Below the pieces are notes generated by a model. The model saw nothing but the letters and a program-made list of their open reading frames with translations, had not been told where the DNA came from and ran no database searches. Position numbers and translations under genes: made by a program. A DNA stretch of 64,000 nucleotides from Aegilops tauschii subsp. strangulata (Eukaryota; Streptophyta; Magnoliopsida; Poales; Poaceae). This document shows, piece by piece, positions 55,382 through 64,000 of the stretch. Position 1 is the first letter of the stretch; each line of letters begins with the position of its first letter. The stretch spans positions 119,442,318 to 119,506,317 of the forward strand of contig NC_053041.3 of the NCBI RefSeq assembly GCF_002575655.3, given 5' to 3'.

Positions 55382-57002
55382 ATGAGTGATCGTGCGTGGA
55401 TGTACACCGGTCACACTGGTCAGAACAAATGGAGCACTGAATGGTTCACAAAAACCAAGGGGTTTGTGCGAGCCGCATTTGCAAATGGCCAGAGGAAAAC
55501 CTGGTGCCCCTGTTTACGGTGCGGCAATTGGGAAAAGAGGACAGAGGCTGAAATGGGCAAACACCTGCAGAAGAGTGGTTTTACGCCCGATTATACGGTG
55601 TGGACATTTCATGGTGAGTCTGCCCAACGTGACCGAGCTGAGGTGGATCGTCGTCGCACCGACGAGCATGGTACCGGGATGGAAAACATGGTGCAAGACT
55701 TTGATGATGCTCGGGATTCGGACGAGGAGATGGAGGAATCTGCAAAGGCCTTCAATGAAATGTTGGAGTCTTCAAAACGTCCGCTCCATGAGCACACTGA
55801 GCTTTGTCAGTTGGATGCCATCTCACAAGTAATGGCTCTGAAGGCTCAGTTCAACTTGGGCAGAGAATGCTACGATGCAATGATGACAGTATTTGGACGC
55901 TTTCTACCCAAAGGCCATGTAATGCCTGCAAACCTGTACCAGTCGGACAAAATCGTCCGTGCACTGAAGATGCCCTATGATAAGATACATGCCTGTGAGA
56001 AAGGATGTGTCTTGTTTAGGCTTGACTATGCGGACTTGAACTATTGTCCCATTTGCAAGTGTTCCAGGTATGTTTTGGTAGACAACGGTATGGGTGAGAA
56101 GACACAGACCAAAATCCCCGTTAGTGTTCTTCGGTATATGCCAATCGTACCAAGACTTCAACGTCTTTTCATGGTCGAAGAGACGGCCAGACAGATGACA
56201 TGGCACAAAACGGGCAAAAGAACCGAACTAGATGCAGATGGGAATCTGATGATTGTACACACATCGGATGGTGTTGCGTGGAAAAAGTTTGATGAATTAC
56301 ATGGTGACAAAGAGGCAGATCCGAGGCATCCTCGAGTCGGCATCAGCACGGATGGGTTCAGTGTGTTTGGTATGACGGCAGCCCAATACAGTTGTTGGCC
56401 CGTATTTGTCTTTCCACTCAATCTCCCCCCCGGACAGATTATGCAAAGAAAGAACATTTTCCTGACGTTGATAATTCCAGGGCCCAACTATCCGGGGAAA
56501 AATATGAATGTGTACATGCAACCGCTTAAGGACGAATTGCAAGAAGCCTGGGATAATGGGTTCAAGACATACGATGCCTATAGCAAACGGAACTTCATAA
56601 TGCGTGTCTGGTACATGTACTCGACGCATGACTTGCCGGCGTATGCGCTATTCGTTGGCTGGTGTGTGCATGGAAGGTTCCCGTGCCCCACATGCAAGGG
56701 AGCTCTTGAGTTTCGTTGGCTTCAGGCCGGTCGCAAGTTTTCTTGCTTCGACATGCATAGACAGTTCCTGAATCCTCGCCATAAGAGGTAGAGTTGTCAA
56801 AAACTCTGCACCACATGCATTGATAGGCCAACAGACCCTGGATCAGTTAAACGCTCTCGAGCCAGATCCAGAGCGTCCAGGGTACTTCAAGGGGTATAAT
56901 TCTAAGCACGCCTGGACTCACAAAACATGCTTATGGGATCTGCCTTACTTCAAAGACCTCCTTTGCCCACACAACATCAACGTGATGCACACTGAGAAGA
57001 AT
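55382..57002 (+). pseudogene. CACTA TNP2-like transposase, frameshifted and truncated
   Basis: It starts MSDRAWMYTGHTGQNKWSTE, the transposase-associated N-terminal domain, with CPCLRCGNWEKR as a zinc-binding segment. The Transposase_21 (TNP2) domain follows, with YDKIHACEKGCVLFR, YCPICKCSRY, PRLQRLFMVEETARQMTWH, DGFSVFG and ALFVGWCVHGRFPCPTCKGA. A stop at 56789-56791 ends this frame, but LNALEPDPERPGYFKGYN and CPHNINVMHTEKN continue in another frame (56820 on), so an indel lies near 56785. The homology ends at 57002 where Tat-3 begins. The start at 55382 was preferred over 55271 because the family begins MSDRAWM. Confidence 0.85.
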
Positions 57003-58186
57003 TGTCGGGTGGTTGGTGCGACATATGCCAAAGGATGGCTTATCATTGTGGGAGCCAATAAAACGTCGCCGGTGCCTGGAAACGGGATGAGGCGAAGACA
57101 TGCACGCCGGCGAATCTTACCCAGGTTCGGGGCTCTCCGAGGAGATAACACCCCTAGTCCTGCTCTGCGGGGTCTCCGCATGATCACTAGCTCGATAAAG
57201 AGTAGCTACAATCGCTCCTAGAGCTGTTGGGATCAAGGGAGAAGAAGAACAAGGCTAGCTCTTGCTTCTCTCTATCTATGGTGTGTGTGCGTGTGCTATG
57301 CTTGGAAGCCAAACATGCAGAGGTGCCAACCCTTTGCATGGGTGCTCCGGGGGGTTTATATAGGCCTACCCCCCGGGGGTACAATGGTAATCCGACTAGG
57401 AACTGGCCCCAGCCGTCAGTGTCTACGCCTGCCGGCTCCTCCGCCGGCTGCTGGGTCCCGCCGGCTGGTGGGTCCCGCCGGCTGCCGGCTACTCGGTCGG
57501 CAGGCCGGCCCCACCGCCTAGGGTCTTGTCGGCGGCTACTTACTGTAGCCGCGCCTCTGATGATGAGGGCTTTGTCGAGGTAAGCGTGGCTACAGTGATC
57601 CGCGTCGGGGGCTATCACTGTAGCCTCACCTCGTCTTGTCTCCTTAAATGGGCTCCTGCTTCGAGGAAGGGAGTCGCCGGCTTCTGGAGGCCGGCTATGC
57701 TCCTGGCCGACTAGGAAAGGCCGGGCCGCCTTCACGCCTCCCTCTGGCTGAAGGGGCCCGCAGTCCTTGGGCCGTGCAGGAGTGGGTCGTGGATGACGTC
57801 GTAGCTGGCGTGGCTACAGTGCCCGGCCGCACGGGAGACATCCCTCCCGTACGGCCTCCTGTAACCATGCCTGCCTCGGGCTTCGGGGGTCGTGGGCCGC
57901 ACTGTGGCCATGCCCCGTCAGGTCGTCGTTATGTAGGGCGGTTGTGGTCTCGGCCGGCTTCTAGGAGTCGGCGCTCTTCTTGGCCGGCTTCTAGGAGTCG
58001 GCGTTCTTCTTGGCCGGCTTCTTGGAGTCGGTGAGGCTGGGTCGCCTTCCGGGAGTCGGCTTTAGTGGTAGCCGGCCGGGGAAGGCGGCCCAAATGCTTG
58101 GAGTGCTTGAAGGCCCAAAGGCCTGATAAATTTTCTGAAGAACCAGGGGTAGTCGGTTAGGCTACCCGTGGTCGTTTACCCCGACA
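57003..58186 (-). repeat. 3' LTR of Tat-3
   Basis: It starts TGTCGGGTGGTTGGTGCG inside the transposase gene and ends TTTACCCCGACA. At about 57952-58032 a 27 bp unit (ggccggcttctaggagtcgg plus gttcttctt) is present three times. No gene is inside it. Confidence 0.82.
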
Positions 58187-58621
58187 GTAGTCCCCGAAGC
58201 TGATTGGGCTTCGAGGTGGAGTGGGGCTCGAGAAGCTCGGTCAGCTTCCTATCGTGACAAGCCGGCAGCTGGGAGCCGGCCTTGGTGCAGGCGCGCCGCC
58301 CTTAGTCGAATTCTTCTGGAGTCGGGAGGCGGGAACCCGCGGGCTTGTGCACCGGGCCGCGGGCCGGCCTCGGGCCATGGCGTGCCACGTGGCCGGAAAG
58401 CCTGCCACCCCACGCGCGTGACGGGACGTCGCCGCAGGGAGGGGGCCCGCCACGTCCGCGCCCCGGCCCAGGCGCGGATCCTTTGTATCCCGAAACCGCC
58501 CGCACGTTCCGTGCGGCAGTTTCGGCTCGCACTTTATGCGTAATAAACGCGAGTCGTGGGGAGTGAGCGTAGTTAATCCCACGTCTCCCCCCCACGTCCG
58601 GCCTCTTCGGCCGCGTGAGGC

Positions 58622-58627
58622 TATAAG
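58622..58627 (+). promoter_or_regulatory. TATA-like box before the Tat-3 antisense gene
   Basis: TATAAG stands 144 bp upstream of the ATG at 58766, in GC-rich sequence, followed by a C/T-rich leader. It corresponds to the boxes in Tat-1 and Tat-2. Confidence 0.45.
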
Positions 58628-58765
58628 TAGGGGGAGGTGGAGGGCGGCAGACCCTCGCACGCTCCTCCTACCCCCTTCATCTTCTGCCTTGCTCGTTCCT
58701 GCGACAGCGCCTCGCCGCCGCGCTCTTCCTTCGCACGCTCCTCCGCCGCCGTGCCAGCCTCCGCT

Positions 58766-61700
58766 ATGCCTCCCCACATAAAGCAGCTCGGCGGGGATTG
58801 GGATGGCTCCATCGTCCATAGCGACCACATCGACTTCCTCCGCGACACCCGACGTCTGCCCAGCGCGGACAAAGTGGAGGTCCGCCTCGCGCCGGAGAAG
58901 GAGGTCAGGCCGGCGCCGCAGGAGGGCGAGCGGGTGGTCTTCCGCTCGCACTTCCTGCGCGGCTTCGGACTGCCAGTGAGCGCCTTCTTCCGCTCCTGGC
59001 TGGACTACTATCAGCTCCAGCCACACCACCTCACCCCCAACGCGGTGGTGCTGCTGTCGGCCTTCGTCACCCTGTGCGAGGGCTATCTCGGCGTCCTCCC
59101 CACCCTCGAGCTCTGGGGGGAATTCTTCCAGTCGAAGCTGGGTACGCGCAGCAAGGGCGTGCCGGCCCACACTGGCGCCTTCATCGCGTCGCGGAGATCG
59201 GGCGCTGACAACCCCTTCCCCGTCATCACGCTGATCCAATCGGTGAAGAAGTGGCAGAAATCATACTTCTACGTGCGGAACATCGCTCCCCGGGGCGACT
59301 ACATCAACCTGCCGGCTTACGTAGCCGGCCCACCGGCGGGGAGGCTGCCCCAGTGGTCCTTCCGGGCGGTGACGCTATCGCAGGGAGGGAACGCCGCCAT
59401 CGCCCGCCTGCGGGTGATGGTCCAGTCGGAGGGCCTGACGGGGCCCGGCCTTCTGGCCGCGTTCGTCACGCGCCGGGTCCTCCCGCTCCAGAGCCGGCCT
59501 CATCTGATCTGTCAGATGAGCGGCCAGCTCGATCCGAGCCGGATGTGCACCAAGGAGATGCCGCAGGCCGACGCGGCTGACATGGTGAACTACCTCGCCA
59601 ACTGCCAGCTTCCCGACGACTGGCAATTCGGCAAGGAGCCATATAGCCGCGCCAATCCTCCGCCTATGGTATGCTCCCCTTCTCTTTTTCTCTCTTTCTC
59701 TCTCAGCTTTGTCGCCGAGTTCCTCTGGGCCAACTCTAACTCAGTCGGCTTGCTTTTTGACAGAATCCTCTGCTTCGGCCGGCCGGCGGAGCGGACGTGG
59801 AGCGCCGCTTCGTCCCCGACCGGACCGAGCACGACCAGGAGGACCCCGATCTGGGGGCGGTCCATATGGAGGATGCCACCGAGCCGGCCGGCGGCCAAGC
59901 CGGCGGCCAAGCAGGCGGCGCCGGGTTCTCCGCGACCTTCGACGACTGGCCGGACGAGGATGAAGCCGAAGCCGCCTCGCCCCGTCAGCCAGCCTCCGGA
60001 CGCGGCGCGGGCTCCTCCGGCGCGCAGCCTGCTCGGGGTAGAGGCCAGAAACGTCGCGCCACCCAGGGCATGTTCGGTAGCCGAGCGAAGAAGCCCAGGG
60101 GTGGGGCGGCGGCCACCAGGCGGGAAGAGGCGGCCGCGAAGGCGGCTCGCTTCCGTAGAGTGGTGAAGCAGCCGCAGGCTGTGTCAGTGTAAGCTTTCTC
60201 TCTTTCTGTGTATTCTCCTTCTTTATTTTCTTGGGTGGTTTTCTGAACCTTTATCTTCTTTTCTTTGATCAGAGCTCCACTGTCACTCGAGCGGGCGGCT
60301 GCCGGCTCCGTTGTCGAGTCGCCGGGGGGCTCTGGGAGCACCACCCGCCGCGTAGATCCCCGCGCCGCCCTCCTGGAGGCGACAGAAAGGAACGCGCGGG
60401 AGGTACGGGAGGAGCAGGAAGCGCGGGAGGCGGAGGCACGGAGGGCAGCTGCCGCCCAGGCAGCTCGGGAGGAGGGGCGGCGAAGGCGCTTGCCGAGGCC
60501 GCAGCCAAGGCCCAGGCAGAGGCCGAGGCCGAAGCGGGGGCAGGGGAGGCCTTGATGGTCACCCCCCTGCGCACCATGGCGCCCGGGGGCGCGGATCCCT
60601 CGCCAGGGGGAGCCAGTGGTTCCCAGACGGATCTGGGAGGGAGCGGCGACGACGTCATCTTATTGAGGGAGGCGCCGGGGCTGACTCCTCCGACTGGGGC
60701 GGCCCAAGGCGGCCAGACTGAGCCTGCGCCCGCACAGTCGGCGGAAGGCGAGCCGGCCGCGGGAGCTGCGGTGGCGGTCCGGGTTCCGCCAAGCCGGCGC
60801 GTAGGGAAGGCCGCGTCGGAGCCGCAGAAAGCGGCGTCGGAGCCACGGCCGGCCGTGGGCTCCAGCTCGTCGGCCCGAGACGCGGAGGCGGCCAGCGCTA
60901 CCTCAAGGTGGACGCCAGGCGGAGGGACAGCCGTGGTGAACATCGCTGCGCAAGACGTCCGGACCCGGCTCCAGGGCCAAGCCGCGGTGCTGAGGCAGTT
61001 CACCGACGAATTCCTCGCCACGCGGGCTGCCATCCGGGTTAGTATTCTCATCTTCTTCTTGATTTCTCTCGTGGGGGCGCGTCAGCGCACCCACTGGGTG
61101 TAGTCCCCGAGATTCGGGCCGACTGCTGAGCAGTCGGCTCGGATCTTCCTTGATGATTTCTCATCGTTGCTTTTGTTCTCACGTCGATCTTCTGTCCATC
61201 TTGCAGGACTATCACAACCTCCGAGAGGCCGCCTTCAACTCCCAGGCTCGGGAGCTGACGCAGAAGACCGCCGATCTCACTGAAAGCCGAGGTATGTAAC
61301 TTGATCTTTATCTCATGTGGGGGCGCGTCAGCGCACCCACTGGGTGTAGTCCCCGAGATTTGGGCCGACTGCTGAGCAGTCGGCTCGGATCTTCCTTGAT
61401 GATTTCTCATCGTTCTTCTTGCTCTTCTATCTCTGCAGCGGCCAACGCCAGTCTGAGGGCACAGCTGGGGGAGTCCCAGACTGCTCTTCGTGCCAGGGAC
61501 GCGGAGCTCGCCGCCTTGGTGCAGTAGCGCGACCGCCTGGTCAAGAAGCTGGCCGACCAGGAGGAAGGCCACAAGGCTGCGCTGAAGGCTGCGCAGGATC
61601 GCGAAGCCACCCTCCAGGCCGAGTTCGAGACGGAGGCGGCCGGCTGGGCAGAGGCCAGGCAGACTCTGGTCTCCGGCTATGGCCAGATTGAGGATCTGGT

Positions 61701-62515
61701 TGACGGTAAGTCGTCTGCCCCTTCATCCTCTCTTGCCATCTGCTACTTCGACTTGTTTTTCTGATTTGGGGTTCTTCTTTTCTTTTCTTCTTCGCGCAGA
61801 GTATTTCCCTGGCTACTCAACTGCTGCCAACCAGGCCATCGAAGCTCGTCGCCAGGCGAAGAGGCAAGCCGGCTTCGAGATCTCGCCGACCGCCGGCCGC
61901 TCGCTGGAGGAGCAGCTCCTGGCGATCCAGGCTCGTATCCAGCCGGCTCACAGGCTGCTCCACCGGCTTCAGCGTGCCGGGTCGCAGGTCTTGGCCGCCC
62001 TCTGGCCCGGCCAAGTGGTCCCACGCACTCCCAGCCGGACCGCCGACTGGCTGGAGGTGGCTGTCGGCCGCTTCGAGGCTTGGAAGGCGTCAGCGGCTCG
62101 CTCCGGCGCCAGGCGGGCGCTGGAGTTCGTCAGGGCCTGGTATCCCGGCCTGAACTTGGACCAGCTGGCGACCTGGCGGCAGCAAGCCGACACGGAGCTC
62201 GAGCCGGCGCGGCCGGCCATCATTCGGCAAGCTTCGGCGATCGCCGACTACACCGACACCAACGTCTTTGCCCCCGAGGTGGACGACAATGGAGTCGCCC
62301 AGCCGGAAGATTGGTTCGGGCTGGACCCGGCGTACGGCGAGGACTCCGCGGAGGAGATCGACTCCAGCGACGAGGGTGAGGAGGAGGAGGAGGAGGAGGG
62401 TGAAGGCGCCGAGCCGGCTGGTGGAGAAGCCGGCCAGCCTGACCGCGCCTCCAGCACTACGTCGCGTGCGAGTGCATCTCCTGCCGCGGGAGGCGGTCAA
62501 GCCGGGACCAGCTAG
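58766..62515 (+). pseudogene. Tat-3 antisense gene, PF04195-like, six exons, two lesions
   Basis: Exons are 58766-59668, 59764-60188, 60273-61037, 61207-61291, 61439-61705 and 61800-62515, with GT..AG borders and phases that all agree (0, 2, 0, 1, 1). Total coding length is about 1050 codons. Exon 1 starts MPPHIKQLGGDWDGS and has RVVFRSHFLRGFGLPVSAFF, the 'putative gypsy type transposon' domain, then VKKWQKSYFYVRNIAPRGDY. Exon 2 ends in a basic region (RGRGQKRRATQ, AKKPRGG), a possible nuclear signal. Exons 3-5 are coiled-coil-like. The last exon has a Glu-rich stretch. A frameshift lies near 60475 and a TAG at 61525-61527. Function unknown. Confidence 0.65.
61071..61414. repeat. 98 bp direct repeat in introns 3 and 4 of the Tat-3 antisense gene
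   Basis: 61071-61168 and 61317-61414 are the same except for one base (gattcggg versus gatttggg). Each includes cgcacccactgggtgtagtc and ccccgagatt. A related cacccactgggtgta also lies at 62644-62658, downstream of the gene. Confidence 0.85.
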
Positions 62516-63303
62516 GCGGCCACTCCCTCAGCCGGCGAGCTGCCTTCACCGACTAGCTCGGCCTCCAAGTCATGCCTTAGTCTTCTTTCTTTGTTTTCCT
62601 GTCTTGTTACTTTGAACAATGTTCGGTTAAGTCTACGCAATTCCACCCACTGGGTGTATTCAAACTTAATTCTGTTGCCAGCCTTTAGGCGGCTTTATGT
62701 ATATAAGTTATGCAATCGGCTTTTCCTTGTACTTTTGCTTTTTGTCCTTCTGCTTTTTTCCTTTGCCGCCCTCCCTTGGTTGCCGTCTCCCTAGTCAAAC
62801 AGTTGTTCTACAAACTGCAGCCGGGGAGTGCCTGGCCGATTGGGGAGGGGGAAGTACTTTTAGCTCTGCCAGACTTAAGCTAAGTTTTTTAGGAAGCTGG
62901 CCAGCCGGCTGTTGTGACAGTCGGCAGGCGTATATAGAGGCCGTCTTTTTGCTATATAGGTTAGTTGTTCCTTAGCCGTTTTCGTGTGGGCGTCCTTTCT
63001 GTCTTCTCTCTTGCTAGTCGGACAGTCAGTTCTTTGAGCTGCGACTTTCAACAAGAGAGGACTGGGGAGCCGGCGCACTACTTTGCTGACTTCGGGAAGA
63101 ACTTATAATATAGCTTAAGGCGGCCAGTCCCCGGGCCGACTAGTCGGACCCGGTGCCGGACAAGAATTCAAAATGTAATAAGACATTCATGGATATGACA
63201 CTCGTCATCCATAGATAAATAAAAGGCAGTCCCCGAGTACTGTTCGGGGGGCCTGTTTGTTTGTAACTTAATACAAAAGGGGTAGCGTGATACATACTGC
63301 TTT
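62516..63303. other. Tat-3 spacer between antisense gene and integrase
   Basis: No domain recognised. It probably holds the 3' untranslated region of the antisense gene and the untranslated end of pol. Short frames here have no family features. Confidence 0.5.
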
Positions 63304-64000
63304 TCAGCTGTAAAATCGTCTTAGGAGGTTTGCGTTCCATGGTCGCTCCGACTCCTTGCCGGGGTCGTCTCTCTTGCGTGCTCTTGGCTTTTGCGCGTCG
63401 ATCAAGTAGTAGGAGTCATTGCCGAGTGCCTTGCTGACGACGAAGGGGCCTTCCCAAGGGGCCGAGAGCTTGTGTTGGCCGGCTGTTCGCTGGATCAGCC
63501 GGAGCACAAGGTCGCCCTCTTGGAAGGATCTTGGCTTGACCTTGCGGTTGTAGTAGTGGCGCAGGCCTTGCTGGTAGATGGCGGACCGGCTGAGAGCTAA
63601 CAGCCGGCCTTCTTCCAGTAGGTCGACGCCGTCTTCTCTTGCTTCTTTGGCTTCCTCCTCCGTGTACATGGTGATCCGAGGCGAGTCGAACTCGATGTCT
63701 GTTGGGATGACAGCCTCGACACCGTACACAAGAAAGAATGGAGTGAAGCCGGTTGACTTGTTGGGTGTAGTGCGCAGACTCCAGAGGACGGCCGGCAGTT
63801 CTTCAAGCCAGCAGCCGGCCGATCGCTCTAGTGGTACAACCAGTCGGGGCTTGATGCCGGAGAGGATAAGTCCGTTTGCTCGCTCGACTTGGACGTTTGA
63901 CTGCGGGTGGGCAACGGATGCTAAGTCCAGTCGGATGCCCTGTGTCACGCAGAAACGTGCCAGTGCGCCTTTGGCGAAGTTCGTGCCATTGTCGGTGATG
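63304..64000 (-). CDS. Tat-3 integrase, C-terminal two thirds (partial)
   Basis: From the window edge the minus strand reads ITDNGTNFAKG (second catalytic Asp), HPQSNVQVERANGL (catalytic Glu) and SLRTTPNKSTGFTPFFLVYG. The C-terminal module NRKVKPRSFQEGDLVLRLIQ follows. It is uninterrupted to its stop at 63304, so this part of Tat-3 is better preserved than Tat-1 or Tat-2. The N-terminal part lies outside. Confidence 0.85.
   Translation of the reverse strand, partial: ITDNGTNFAKGALARFCVTQGIRLDLASVAHPQSNVQVERANGLILSGIKPRLVVPLERSAGCWLEELPAVLWSLRTTPNKSTGFTPFFLVYGVEAVIPTDIEFDSPRITMYTEEEAKEAREDGVDLLEEGRLLALSRSAIYQQGLRHYYNRKVKPRSFQEGDLVLRLIQRTAGQHKLSAPWEGPFVVSKALGNDSYYLIDAQKPRARKRDDPGKESERPWNANLLRRFYS

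Larger units (their letters stand above)
52830..57002 (+). mobile_element. CACTA transposon, left end to Tat-3 insertion
   Basis: CACTACTGGAATCAGC at 52830 starts the element. Subterminal repeats follow, then low-complexity tracts, a long hairpin and a TNP2-like transposase. It is interrupted at 57002 by Tat-3 and would continue beyond the window. The terminal sequence and the TTTGCCGTC repeats fit the Caspar-type CACTA group of Triticeae. Confidence 0.8.
57003..64000 (-). mobile_element. Tat-3: Tat/Retand-type gypsy element, runs off the window
   Basis: The 3' LTR is at 57003-58186 and a plus-strand antisense gene at 58766-62515. A minus-strand integrase end lies at 63304 to the window edge. 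Layout and PPT (GGGGACTAC on the minus strand at 58187) match Tat-1. The 5 bp before the LTR is AGAAT; the other flank is outside. Confidence 0.85.

Noticed and set aside
1..64000. tRNA, rRNA or organellar insertions
   Set aside because: No cloverleaf with a plausible anticodon arm or conserved rRNA core was noticed; a tRNAscan or Infernal search would settle it.

Overview
The window is plant nuclear DNA, almost certainly from a Triticeae grass (wheat, goatgrass or a relative). The evidence is a low density of host genes, GT..AG introns, two LTRs of the Angela/BARE1 copia type, CACTA elements with typical Triticeae subterminal repeats, and gypsy retrotransposons nested inside one another. There is no bacterial, plasmid or phage architecture.

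Host genes are confined to about the first 10 kb. A six-exon gene (41-8786, +) joins a B3-type DNA-binding domain (exons 2-3) to an F-box/LRR-type protein (exons 4-6). All splice phases agree, but the last exon carries an in-frame TGA. Intron 4 is 5.9 kb because a Helitron (2005-7807) sits in what would otherwise be an 82 bp intron. That Helitron itself holds a 1.16 kb terminal-inverted-repeat element (3000-4157). Downstream lies a pseudogene of a WRN-like 3'-5' exonuclease (9620-10173) and one end of a CACTA transposon (to 10952). A mostly non-coding stretch follows, interrupted by a solo Angela-type LTR (13335-15068).

From 15192 to 48770 lies one degenerate Athila-like gypsy element on the minus strand (TSD GTTGC) opened by later insertions. 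Tat-1 (18470-29210) is a Tat-type element with gag and protease but no recognisable RT/RH/IN, and it contains a solo Angela/BARE1 LTR (23422-25144). Tat-2 (30221-42778, TSD CTTGG) has a full gag-PR-RT-RH-IN order and contains a solo gypsy-type LTR (39763-41436). The reading frames of the outer element continue across both insertions. Most junctions show exact 5 bp target duplications, so the order of events can be read directly.

From 49216 a CACTA end begins, followed by several minisatellites and an unassigned GC-rich stretch. At 52830 a second CACTA element starts. It has subterminal repeats, long low-complexity tracts, a 218 bp hairpin and a TNP2-like transposase gene that is frameshifted and then cut at 57002 by a third Tat element (Tat-3, 57003 to beyond 64000).

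The most interesting pattern is shared by the three Tat elements. Each carries, between its integrase end and 3' LTR, an antisense reading frame behind its own TATA-like box. In Tat-1 and Tat-3 this is the 'putative gypsy type transposon' (PF04195-like) protein, multi-exon in Tat-3. In Tat-2 it is instead a B3-domain-like protein with an acidic tail, now broken. All family assignments are from reading the sequence; no database search was possible.
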